Below are positions 34,642-42,607 of a stretch of DNA of 64,000 nucleotides, piece after piece. Location of the stretch: positions 249,994 through 313,993 of the forward strand of contig NZ_CADFEN010000001.1 in NCBI RefSeq assembly GCF_902833145.1, in the 5' to 3' direction. The notes beneath the pieces are model-generated. The model searched no databases and was not told where the DNA came from. It saw only the letters and a list, made by a program, of their open reading frames with translations. A program made the position numbers and the translations under genes. The number at the start of each line of letters is the position of its first letter. The first letter of the stretch is position 1. Source of the stretch: Burkholderia sp. BCC0506 (lineage in GTDB: Bacteria > Pseudomonadota > Gammaproteobacteria > Burkholderiales > Burkholderiaceae).

Positions 34642-35356
34642 TTCACTGTCAGGAGTGGTTTCGGGATGGATTGAAGCGGCTTGTGTCGTATTCGAATGCA
34701 GGCGACGGCGCACGACCTGCGCGTCGTCCTGGTCGCAACGGGCGGCGTCATGTTCGACAAACCGGCGTGCCCGATGCGATCACTTCGTGATCCTGATGAT
34801 TCGGCGTAGGGAAGGTCGCACTGCCCGACCTGTCCTGCACCCCCGACAGAGCAAACCCCGCCACGGCGGCATGAAACGGGCTGGAAATGTCGGCGCTGCC
34901 TTGCGGACCGGCCAAGCGTCCGCTTCAGCTACCGGCGACGTACCCCCACCTTTTCGCCGAGCGCCAGTACGGCAGCGCGGTTGCTCTTTACAGGTGCAAA
35001 AACCATATCAGGAACATAAATTCCCGTCAAAATTTGTTTGATATAAGTTAATCTCGTTTGATGGCCTGACGCCCTAGGAATTTCCCTTATAGGCAGGTCG
35101 CGTGGATTGCGCGATCCGGGCCGAATTCGATCGTTCGGCAAGCCGAACGCCATCGCCGAAAATCGACGGCCGAGGTTCGTCCTCGGCAGCCGTTTCATTT
35201 TCTTCCGGTTGCGATAATCGAAACGGAGAAGGCGATTGTTTAATGCCTGTCTGTATTGAGCAGCAGCGGGTTTTACGCGCGTCACGGAGTTTCCGCACTG
35301 CGACTGCCGCTCGATATCGGCCTCGATGGCGAGCGGGCGTCAGTGATGGACGAAAC
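34642..35356. other. Long intergenic region with palindromes, 715 bp
   Basis: Upstream of the porin gene and downstream of a GNAT gene on the same strand. It holds a 15-bp palindrome (34778-34792), an AT-rich stretch (about 34980-35110) and two neighbouring hairpins at 35132-35149 and 35169-35187. I find no convincing gene in it; overlapping frames give arginine-rich or low-complexity products. Confidence 0.5.
34778..34792. promoter_or_regulatory. Palindromic operator candidate upstream of porin
   Basis: GATCACTTCGTGATC is a palindrome with 6-bp arms and a 3-base centre, 137 bases upstream of the porin start. The protein that binds it is unknown. Confidence 0.4.
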
Positions 35357-35821
35357 TCAGCGTTCGATCCGGCGCTGCATTAGATAGAATTTCATGTCGT
35401 CGCGGCCGTGCATTGAAATCGGAACCGGATCGCGATCGAAGCCGAGCATTTCATAGAACCTGTATGCCGATTCGCGCGCCGTGCACCAGAGCAGCGTGCC
35501 ACGCCGTTCGCGCACATGGCGAATGGAGAGGTTGACCAGCAGGCGCCCGAATCCCAGGCCGCGTACCGACGGATGGACGGCCATGCCGCGCAGGCGCCAG
35601 GCCTCGGCGTTCGACACGCCGGATGGTCCTTCTTGACATACCGATGCCACGGCAACGATCGTGTCGTTGTCACGGACGGCAAAATGCATTGTCGTTGGGG
35701 CGAGATCTCCGTGCAGCGCGCTGCCTTCCTCATCTCCGGCCATCAGGATTGCGGCTCTGAGGGGATACGTTTCTTCCGCACGGACGGCACAGATGGTAAA
35801 GCGCACATCTTTTGAAATCAT
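35357..35821 (-). CDS. GNAT-family N-acetyltransferase
   Basis: A 154-residue acetyltransferase with the acetyl-CoA binding core LRGMAVHPSVRGLGFGRLLV (motif A, RGLGFG) and a motif B region AYRFYEMLGFDRD. The acceptor substrate is unknown. I used ATG 35821; the frame stays open to TTG/GTG codons at 35887 and 35881, but the domain needs no more sequence and ribosome sites are weak at all candidates. Divergent from the GntR gene, so the 149-base gap holds both promoters. Base composition of the N-terminal region is somewhat AT-richer than neighbours. Confidence 0.82.
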   Translation of the reverse strand: MISKDVRFTICAVRAEETYPLRAAILMAGDEEGSALHGDLAPTTMHFAVRDNDTIVAVASVCQEGPSGVSNAEAWRLRGMAVHPSVRGLGFGRLLVNLSIRHVRERRGTLLWCTARESAYRFYEMLGFDRDPVPISMHGRDDMKFYLMQRRIER

Positions 35822-35956
35822 ATAATTATCGGCTCTCTTCGTGACGCGGATTTTCTTCCAATTCTCTTTCGGTATACCCACTCGCAAAATTAGCAGTTGC
35901 CGTGCGTTACCAGTAAGGGTAATTTCCTATCCGCAACGCTTTTTCAATCATACGCC

Positions 35957-35970
35957 AACTGCGATCACAG
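35957..35970 (+). promoter_or_regulatory. Candidate GntR operator at its own start codon
   Basis: AACTGCGATCACAG abuts the GntR-family ATG. The same 14 bases recur at 38401-38414, within a longer palindrome at the other end of the gene cluster. Possible autoregulatory site; inference only. Confidence 0.3.
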
Positions 35971-36633
35971 ATGACGTCCAAAGTCTCGACAGATGCAGAG
36001 CTTGCCTACGAGGAGATCCGGTCACGGATCTTTGACGGCCGCCTTGCGCCCGGGCAGAAAGTATCGCACCGAGGCCTGTCGGATGAACTGGGCTTCGGCC
36101 AAATGCCCGTGCGCAGCGCATTGCATCTGCTCGAGTCCGAAGGGCTGGTCGTCGTCGTCGACAAGAGCGGCACCTACGTCGCGTCGCCGACCACGAGCGA
36201 TCTGCGCGAAATTTTCGAAATGCGGCTGGCCCTGGAGAGCACGGCAGCGTTTCTGGCAGCGAAATCGGGCGCGACGGCCGGCCTCCGGGACGCGGCAGCC
36301 AAATTGCAGGAACTGCTTGACCGGGACGTCATGGACATCATGCTCGAGCAACGTATTGGCTGGGTATTTCATCAAGAGTTGTTCGCCGCCGCACGGAACG
36401 TCCGGATCTCATCGGCGTATGGTCTATTGCGGGCCCAAACCCTGGCCCTGAACGAACTTCCGCGTGGCGACGCCGAAACCGTTCGGCGCGGCACGATCGA
36501 GCACCTGCACATCTTTCACGCAATCGAAGCGAACAACGGCGAGCTGGCGCGTCAGCATATGTGGAATCACATCGTTGACGGCACGCCGGCACGGATAAAA
36601 CTGCTAAAGGCGCGACATGAACACGAAAAATAA
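35971..36633 (+). CDS. GntR-family regulator (FCD type)
   Basis: A 220-residue GntR regulator. The N-terminal winged helix is AYEEIRSRIFDGRLAPGQKV, then LGFGQMPVRSALHLLESEGL. The C-terminal all-helical FCD-type effector domain (about 85-215) has the family pattern with EMRLALES early and His residues in FHQELF and HIFHAIE that can hold a metal. FCD regulators typically sense small organic acids. Its last 17 bases overlap the downstream symporter gene, so it is cotranscribed and probably controls that transporter. Confidence 0.9.
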   Translation: MTSKVSTDAELAYEEIRSRIFDGRLAPGQKVSHRGLSDELGFGQMPVRSALHLLESEGLVVVVDKSGTYVASPTTSDLREIFEMRLALESTAAFLAAKSGATAGLRDAAAKLQELLDRDVMDIMLEQRIGWVFHQELFAAARNVRISSAYGLLRAQTLALNELPRGDAETVRRGTIEHLHIFHAIEANNGELARQHMWNHIVDGTPARIKLLKARHEHEK

Positions 36634-37855
36634 AGGGCTTTCCCTCCCGATGCAAATGCTTGGCGGACTGGTCCTGGGCGCCGCCTGCGGCGTGTTCGCG
36701 CCGGGCTTTGCCGCGAAGCTGGGCTTTCTGAGCGCGATGTTCGGCCACGCGATCAAGATGGTCGTCATGCCGCTGATCTTCCTGTCGGTCACGGTCGGCG
36801 TCTTTCGTGCGGGCCGGCTTCGCGAGCGGCTTGGCAAGGTCGCGCTGTCGAGTATCGGCTTCTTCGTCGTGATGACCGGCCTGGCCGCGTCGCTCGGCTT
36901 GCTGCTCAACTTCGCATTTCGGCCGGGCCTCGGCGCGAGCATGACGCACTCCGGATCGATGCCCGCCGCGCTCGCGTCCAGTATCGACTGGACGAAATTC
37001 CTCGTCGACCTGATCCCCGCGAACATCGTCGCCGCGCTCGCCGCGGGGAATTCGCTCCCCGTGCTGGTGTTCGGGGTGATTTTCGGCGCGGCGCTGTCGG
37101 CGGCCCCGGAGCGTGCCGAGCCCGCGATTGCCGTTTTCGAGGCGCTGCTGTCGGGGTTGTTCAAGATGGTCCAGTGGGTGATCGCGTGGTCGCCGCTCGC
37201 GATCTTCGCCGCGATCGCGCAGCTGTTGTCGGCCAAGGGCTTCAGCGGCGCGCACTCGCTGATCGAACTGCTGGGCGTGGCCTATATCGGCATGGCGGTT
37301 CTGGCGGTTGTCCTCACCGTCGTCATTCGTGTTGCCGGTCAATCGCCGCTCGCCGTTCTCAGGAAGGTCAAGGAACCGCTGATCCTGGGCTTCACGACGC
37401 GTTCGTCCGAAATCACCTATCCGCTGCACCTGAAGAAGCTGGTTGAACTGGGCGTGCCCTACGGCGTGGCGTCGACGATCCTGCCGCTGGCCTACATTTT
37501 CAATCGCGACGGTGCGGTGCTCTACACGGCCCTTGCGGTCGGCTATCTGGCCGACGCCTATCACCTTGCCTGGTCCTGGCCGCTGGTGATCACGATCTTG
37601 ATCTTGACGATCATCACCATTGACGGCGCGGCCAACGTGCCTTCCGGGGCGATCGTCGCCATCACCATCGTGCTCACGTCGATCGGGTTGCCGGCCGATG
37701 CGGTGCTGCTGCTGTTGGGCGTCGACGCCTTTTTCGACATGGGAAGAACCGCTCTCAACGTGTATGGGAGCACGGCGGCCGCGGCCGTTGCGGTGAGGCT
37801 GTCCGGTTCGGACAGTATCGCCGCGGAAACCGTGACGCGTCAGGCAAGCGTGTAG
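36617..37855 (+). CDS. Dicarboxylate/amino acid:cation symporter (DAACS) 3, divergent
   Basis: A 412-residue symporter of the GltP/DctA family with eight hydrophobic segments. It keeps TRSSEITYP in hairpin 1 and DAFFDMGRTALNVYGS in the last helix, including the acidic-substrate Arg. It departs from the other two symporters here in the unwound helix (FNRDGAVLYT rather than FNLDGSMMY) and in hairpin 2 (DGAANVPSGA rather than SKGMAxVPR). Substrate or coupling may therefore differ. ATG 36617 lies inside the end of the GntR gene behind AAAGG, giving tight coupling. A 134-residue unknown protein gene follows 141 bases later. Confidence 0.9.
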   Translation: MNTKNKGLSLPMQMLGGLVLGAACGVFAPGFAAKLGFLSAMFGHAIKMVVMPLIFLSVTVGVFRAGRLRERLGKVALSSIGFFVVMTGLAASLGLLLNFAFRPGLGASMTHSGSMPAALASSIDWTKFLVDLIPANIVAALAAGNSLPVLVFGVIFGAALSAAPERAEPAIAVFEALLSGLFKMVQWVIAWSPLAIFAAIAQLLSAKGFSGAHSLIELLGVAYIGMAVLAVVLTVVIRVAGQSPLAVLRKVKEPLILGFTTRSSEITYPLHLKKLVELGVPYGVASTILPLAYIFNRDGAVLYTALAVGYLADAYHLAWSWPLVITILILTIITIDGAANVPSGAIVAITIVLTSIGLPADAVLLLLGVDAFFDMGRTALNVYGSTAAAAVAVRLSGSDSIAAETVTRQASV

Positions 37856-37996
37856 GGGGGGCGGAAGCGACGGACGCCGCGCGTTTCAATGCCGCGTCCG
37901 TCCATTCGAGCCGCCGGGCAGGGCGACGAGAACGGACGGACACGCGTTCTCGTCGAGTTTCAGTGGGTGGAATGACGTATTTTTTGCCGGAGAAAC

Positions 37997-38401
37997 ATGA
38001 TGATTGGTTCAGAGTCCGCAGATTTTTTCATGCTGCGTCTGGGCACGCCGCATCCGTCGTGGACCTTCACCGATGACAGCAACATGCTTGGCATCGGCGA
38101 TTGCGACGGGGTGATGAGTGCCATGTTCGAGCTGGATCGCGACCAGGTCGCACAGATCAGAAGATTGGGCCAATCGGTGGAGAGAATCAGGTGTACGTGC
38201 GAACGCGGTGGCCGGGAGCTGCATTTTTATCTCCATGGCAGGCAGGTGTCCCAGGGCGTGTGGGTCGGCGTCGCGTCGGCCGATCCCGACTATCTTCCGA
38301 GCGACGCGACGATCGCGACATGGGAAGTGCCGAGGCCTGACGATGTCTTCACGCGTCCGGGCGTGCGGGCGCCGCTGATCCGATCGGTTAGCCTGGCCTA
38401 A
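37997..38401 (+). CDS. Hypothetical protein, 134 aa
   Basis: I do not recognise this protein. It is soluble, with no signal peptide, and begins MMIGSESADFFMLRLGTPHP. Alternating polar and hydrophobic stretches (RELHFYLHGRQVSQGVWVGV) suggest a beta-rich fold, and CTCERGG holds a closely spaced Cys pair. A GGAG site precedes ATG 37997. It is the third gene after the GntR regulator and symporter in the same direction and is followed by two terminator-like hairpins (38512-38580), so it probably closes that transcription unit. A palindrome overlaps its stop codon. Confidence 0.72.
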   Translation: MMIGSESADFFMLRLGTPHPSWTFTDDSNMLGIGDCDGVMSAMFELDRDQVAQIRRLGQSVERIRCTCERGGRELHFYLHGRQVSQGVWVGVASADPDYLPSDATIATWEVPRPDDVFTRPGVRAPLIRSVSLA

Positions 38402-38417
38402 ACTGCGATCACAGTTT
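38400..38417. promoter_or_regulatory. Palindrome overlapping stop codon
   Basis: AAACTG-CGATCA-CAGTTT has 6-bp arms and shares 14 bases with the site at 35957-35970 next to the GntR start. Candidate regulator binding site or transcript element. Confidence 0.3.
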
Positions 38418-38723
38418 GGTGCGCGGCTTCGGACGGGACAGTCCCGGTTGTCGGGATCTGGCCGTTTGACTTGCCCCGTCTGTCTGCACGCGTACGCCGT
38501 TCAATGCATGTGGTTCTGGCACACACAACCTCGGATCGCCAGAACCGTTTTGCTGGCCGGATCACTGGCCAGCGCTTTTTATTCGTCGAACCGATTGCAT
38601 CGGTTCGCTTGCTTCATGCTTGCTGACCGGGGACGAGGCGTGCCGCGTCGACGTCCCCGTTGAAGCCCGGCTGGCGCGGCAGCGCTACGCCGGGTCCTTT
38701 CTCCCGCACGAATCCGCCGTCCC
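38402..38723. other. Structured intergenic region, 322 bp
   Basis: Between the 134-residue protein gene and a GNAT gene. It contains a palindrome at the left end, a short CGGGAC/GTCCCG hairpin near 38436-38449 and two strong tandem hairpins ending in T-rich runs (38512-38580). No convincing gene is present. The left 180 bases could be a structured 3' UTR or a small RNA. Confidence 0.5.
38512..38580 (+). terminator. Tandem terminator hairpins
   Basis: The first stem GGTTCTGGC/GCCAGAACC (38512-38520 with 38538-38546) is followed by GTTTT. The second stem GCTGGCC/GGCCAGC (38552-38558 with 38567-38573) is followed by GCTTTTTATT. Both read on the plus strand. Confidence 0.75.
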
Positions 38724-39173
38724 ATGCATCTCGCCTTCCTCCCCGTCACGCACGCCGACGCCGACACGCTCGTCGCGATCCGCATCGCCGCGATGCGCGA
38801 CAGCCTCGAGCGCATCGGCCGTTTCGATCCGCAGCGTGCGCGCGACCGGTTTCTCGCGTCGTTCGACCCGGCGCTGTGCCGTTTCATCGAAGCCGATCAT
38901 GCGCGTGCGGGCTTCTACACGCTTCGCCCGATGGCGGATCACTGGTTGCTCGACCACCTGTATATCGTGCCCGCGCATCAGGGGCGCGGTATCGGCGCCG
39001 CCGTGCTGCGTGCGCTCCTTGCCGAAGCCGACGAACAGCGGATGCCCGTTCGCGTCGGCGCGTTGCGCGGCAGCGACTCGAACCGCTTCTACGAACGGCA
39101 CGGCTTCGTGCGCACCGACGAAGCGGAATGGGACATCTACTACCGGCGCGAACCGGGCACGGCAACGGCGTAG
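38724..39173 (+). CDS. GNAT-family N-acetyltransferase
   Basis: A 149-residue acetyltransferase. Acetyl-CoA motif A is LLDHLYIVPAHQGRGIGAAV (QGRGIG) and motif B is SNRFYERHGFVRTDEAEWD. It resembles the common single-domain GNAT proteins acting on small amines or protein N-termini; the substrate is not predictable. The adjacent genes are unrelated signalling genes starting 121 bases downstream. Confidence 0.88.
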   Translation: MHLAFLPVTHADADTLVAIRIAAMRDSLERIGRFDPQRARDRFLASFDPALCRFIEADHARAGFYTLRPMADHWLLDHLYIVPAHQGRGIGAAVLRALLAEADEQRMPVRVGALRGSDSNRFYERHGFVRTDEAEWDIYYRREPGTATA

Positions 39174-39294
39174 CGTTCGCGCGATGCATTCCGGTTGAAA
39201 TCGACACACACCTATTAGCGTTTCCACCCATGTGGAAAACGCGGCATCGGCCGATGTTGCAGAGGGGGCGCAAACAATCGATCCGAGGCTGAAT

Positions 39295-40707
39295 ATGACG
39301 ACATCTGCAACAAACGACGTGAATGCCGTGCCGCCCGAAACGTCCGACGCCGCGGCGGCATCCGGCGAAGCGTCCCGCGTCCCGTCGATCCTGCTGGTCG
39401 ACGACGAGCCGAACGTGCTGTCGGCGCTCAGGCGCGTATTCCGGCCCGCCGGCTACGACATCGTGACGGCCGACAGCGGCGAGGCCGCGCTCGAGATTCT
39501 GGCGTCGACCGAAATCGACCTGATCGTGTCGGACATGCGGATGCCGCGCATGAGCGGCGCGGAATTCCTGGCGCGCGCGCGGGCGCTGTACCCGGACACG
39601 ATGCGCATTCTGCTGACTGGCTATGCGGAGATCGCGTCGATCATGCAGGCCGTCAACGAAGGCGGCGTATATCGCTACCTGAACAAGCCGTGGGACGATC
39701 ACGACCTGCTGCTGACCATCGAGCAGGCGCTGGAGCAGCGCCGCTTGCGCCGCGAAGCGGCCCGGTTGGCGGCGCTGACGGAGGCGCAGAACGAAGCGCT
39801 GCGCCGTTTCAATACCGACCTCGAAACGCAGGTTCGCGCGCGCACCGAGGAACTCGGCCAGACGGTGATGTTCCTCGAAGCGGCGCAAAGCGACCTGAAA
39901 AGCAGTTTCACGGCGATGGTCCAGGTGTGCGCGAGCATGATCGAGCTGCGCTGCGGGGCCGCGAGCGGGCATGCGATGCGGGTCGGCGAGATCGCGCGCC
40001 GGCTCGCGCTGGCGTCCGGGATGAGCGAACTGCATGCGCAGGACGTCTATTTCGCGGGGCTGTTGCACGGCATCGGCAAGCTGTCGTTGCCGGACGAATT
40101 GCTGCACAAGCCGCTCGTGCGGATGACGACGGACGAGCACCGCGTGTTCCAGGAGCATCCGTTGCGTGCGCAGATGGTGCTGACGCCGGTCGCCCAGCTG
40201 CACAAGGTCGCGTCGATCGTGCTGCACCAGTACGAGCGCTTCAACGGCCGCGGCACGCCGGACGGCCTGGTCGGCGACGCGATCCCGGTCGGGTCGCGAA
40301 TCGTCGCGATCGCGCGCGATTTCGAAGGATTGCGCCACGGCGAAATCGGCGCGCCGCATTCGATCGAGCAGGCGATCGACGTGTTGCGCTCGCAGGCGAA
40401 CGTGCGTTACGACCCGCAACTGGTCGCGCGCTTCGTCGAGTTGATGCGGGATCCCGCGAGTCTGCGCATCGCGGCGTCCGTCGCGGAGATCCGGTCGTCG
40501 CAGCTGCGCGAAGGGATGCAGCTCGCCGACGATCTGCGCACGCATCGCGGCGTGCTGTTGATGACGAAGGGCAGCGTGATGTCCGCGCACCAGATCGAGC
40601 TCGTGCGCCGCTTCGAGACGCGCGAGGGCATGCCGTTCGACATTCTCGTGCTGGCGCGCCCGGCCGGGCAGGCGCATGCACCCGATCCAGGCGCGCCGCC
40701 GGCCTGA
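39295..40707 (+). CDS. Response regulator with degenerate HD-GYP domain
   Basis: A 470-residue regulator of the RpfG type. The receiver domain (about residues 30-150) has the acidic VDDEP pair, Asp80 (LIVSDMRMP) and Lys in YLNKPWDDHD. A coiled-coil linker (about 155-205) leads to an HD-GYP-like domain (about 210-390). Its key motifs are altered: the HD pair is HG (LLHGIGKLSLPDELL) and GYP is GTP (FNGRGTPDG), while GHAMRVGE and EHPLRAQ remain. It may be a poor or inactive c-di-GMP phosphodiesterase and act through binding. ATG 39295 follows GAGG; an earlier start at 39232 is possible. The MHYT kinase gene follows after 83 bases and is a likely partner. Confidence 0.9.
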   Translation: MTTSATNDVNAVPPETSDAAAASGEASRVPSILLVDDEPNVLSALRRVFRPAGYDIVTADSGEAALEILASTEIDLIVSDMRMPRMSGAEFLARARALYPDTMRILLTGYAEIASIMQAVNEGGVYRYLNKPWDDHDLLLTIEQALEQRRLRREAARLAALTEAQNEALRRFNTDLETQVRARTEELGQTVMFLEAAQSDLKSSFTAMVQVCASMIELRCGAASGHAMRVGEIARRLALASGMSELHAQDVYFAGLLHGIGKLSLPDELLHKPLVRMTTDEHRVFQEHPLRAQMVLTPVAQLHKVASIVLHQYERFNGRGTPDGLVGDAIPVGSRIVAIARDFEGLRHGEIGAPHSIEQAIDVLRSQANVRYDPQLVARFVELMRDPASLRIAASVAEIRSSQLREGMQLADDLRTHRGVLLMTKGSVMSAHQIELVRRFETREGMPFDILVLARPAGQAHAPDPGAPPA

Positions 40708-40790
40708 CGCCGAACGTCGGCCCGATGACCGCGGCGCGCGCGACGGCCCGCACCGCGGCACGGCATTCAACCCGTTGCGGGCGCCCGATC

Positions 40791-42560
40791 ATGCATGGCA
40801 TCTACAACCTTCCGCTCGTCCTGCTGTCGCTCGCGATCGCGACGCTGGCCTCCTATACGACGCTCGACCTCGCCGCGTTCATTTCGCTGCTCGACGAGCC
40901 GAAACTCAAGCGCGCATGGCTCGGCGGCGGCGCGGCGGCGATGGGCACCGGCATCTGGTCGATGCATTTCGTCGGCATGCTCGCGTTTTCGCTGCCGGTC
41001 CCGCTCGGCTATGCGTGGCAGGAAACGGGAGCCTCGCTGGCGATCGCGGTGCTCGTGTCGTATTTCGCGCTGAACGTCGTCACGCGCGCCCGGCTCGGGT
41101 GGCGGCGGCTGTGCGCGGGCGGCGTGCTGATGGGCGGCGGGATCGCCGGCATGCATTACACGGGGATGGCCGCGATGCACATGCAGCCCGGCATTCGCTA
41201 CGATGCCGCGCTGTTCGCCGCGTCGATCGGGATCGCGGCGATCGCATCGACGGCCGCGCTGTGGATCGCGCAGGCGTTGCGCGTGCGGCAGGCGCGCCAT
41301 GCGACCGCGCAACGCATCGGCGCGGCGGTCATCATGGGCATCGCGATCACCGGCATGCACTACACGGCGATGGCGGCCGCGCATTTCGCGCCGGATGCAC
41401 GATGCGGCGCCGCGAACGGCGTCGACGCACCGTGGCTTGCGACGACGGTTGCGCTGTTCACGATGGCGACGCTGGTCGTCACGCTGCTGGTGTGCCGATT
41501 CGATGCGCGCACGATTTTCCTGCGCGGGATGACCGACACGCTCGAGCGGCTCGTGCGGTTGCGCACCGGCGAACTCGAACGCGCGCTGCAGCGCTACGAG
41601 CAGACGACGCAGATGCTGCAACGCACGCGCGAGAACATGGCGGCCGAGATCGACGAACGCAAGGCCGCGCACGCGCAGCTCGAACAGGAGAAGGACGAAC
41701 AGCGCCGCCTGCTGCATGCGCTCGAGGAAACGCACGAACAGTTGCTGCAGTCCGAAAAGCTCGCGTCGATCGGCCAGCTCGCGGCCGGCGTCGCGCACGA
41801 GATCAACAATCCGATCGGCTTCGTCAGCGCGAACCTCAATACGTTGAAGACGTGGGTGCGCGGCCTCCTCGACGTGGTCGCCGCGCACGAGGCGGCGCTG
41901 CCGCAGCTCGATCCGGCCACGCGCGACGCGCTGACGGCCGCGCACCGGGCGGCGGATCTCGACTACGTCCGCGAAGAGATCGCGACGCTGATCGACGAGT
42001 CGATCGACGGCGCGCTGCGCGTGACGCGCATCGTGCAGGACCTGCGCGATTTCTCGCGCCCGGCCAGCGACGAATGGAGCGTGGTCGATCTCCATGCGGG
42101 TCTCGAGAGCACGCTCAACGTCGTCCACAACGCGCTGAAATACAAGGCCGACATCGTGCGCGACTACGGCGATGTCCCGCAGGTCGAGTGCCTGCCGTCG
42201 CAATTGAACCAGGTGTTCATGAACCTGCTGGTCAATGCGGCGCAGGCGATTCCGGAGCGCGGCGTGATCACGATCCGCACGTCGAGCGACGGCGATCAGG
42301 TATCGATCGAGATCGGCGATACCGGCGCCGGCATGACGCCCGACGTCGTGCGGCGGATCTTCGATCCGTTCTTCACCACGAAACCGGTCGGGCAGGGCAC
42401 GGGGCTCGGGCTGTCGGTATCGCACGGCATCGTCGAGCGCCATCGCGGCGCGATCGACGTGACGAGCGAGCCGGGGCGCGGCACGACCTTCCGGATACGG
42501 TTGCCGGTCCGGCGTGCCGGCGAGCGTGCGCACGCGGCAGCGCTGGAGCAACGGGTTTGA
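40791..42560 (+). CDS. MHYT-domain sensor histidine kinase
   Basis: A 589-residue membrane kinase. The N-terminal seven-helix MHYT domain (about 1-240) has three motif copies: SMHFVGMLAF, GMHYTGMAAM and GMHYTAMAAA. These are thought to bind copper or sense oxygen, CO or NO. A coiled coil (about 255-325) precedes the HisKA region with His336 (GVAHEINNPIGF). The ATPase domain contains NLLVNAAQAIPERG, DTGAGMTPD and GTGLGLSVSHGIVERH. It is codirectional with the upstream HD-GYP-like regulator, so the pair probably forms one signalling route. Confidence 0.93.
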   Translation: MHGIYNLPLVLLSLAIATLASYTTLDLAAFISLLDEPKLKRAWLGGGAAAMGTGIWSMHFVGMLAFSLPVPLGYAWQETGASLAIAVLVSYFALNVVTRARLGWRRLCAGGVLMGGGIAGMHYTGMAAMHMQPGIRYDAALFAASIGIAAIASTAALWIAQALRVRQARHATAQRIGAAVIMGIAITGMHYTAMAAAHFAPDARCGAANGVDAPWLATTVALFTMATLVVTLLVCRFDARTIFLRGMTDTLERLVRLRTGELERALQRYEQTTQMLQRTRENMAAEIDERKAAHAQLEQEKDEQRRLLHALEETHEQLLQSEKLASIGQLAAGVAHEINNPIGFVSANLNTLKTWVRGLLDVVAAHEAALPQLDPATRDALTAAHRAADLDYVREEIATLIDESIDGALRVTRIVQDLRDFSRPASDEWSVVDLHAGLESTLNVVHNALKYKADIVRDYGDVPQVECLPSQLNQVFMNLLVNAAQAIPERGVITIRTSSDGDQVSIEIGDTGAGMTPDVVRRIFDPFFTTKPVGQGTGLGLSVSHGIVERHRGAIDVTSEPGRGTTFRIRLPVRRAGERAHAAALEQRV

Positions 42561-42568
42561 CGCCATGA

Positions 42569-42594
42569 CGCCGGCCGCTTGCGCGCGGCCGGCG
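42569..42594. terminator. Bidirectional terminator hairpin
   Basis: A perfect 10-bp stem CGCCGGCCGC/GCGGCCGGCG with a 6-base loop between the convergent MHYT kinase and esterase genes. Confidence 0.65.
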
Positions 42595-42607
42595 CGCGTG
42601 TCATGCG

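Noticed and set aside
35957-38414. The 14-bp direct repeat as attachment sites of a mobile element
   Set aside because: No integrase, transposase or tRNA is nearby and 14 bases is within chance expectation for 64 kb; kept only as a possible operator pair.
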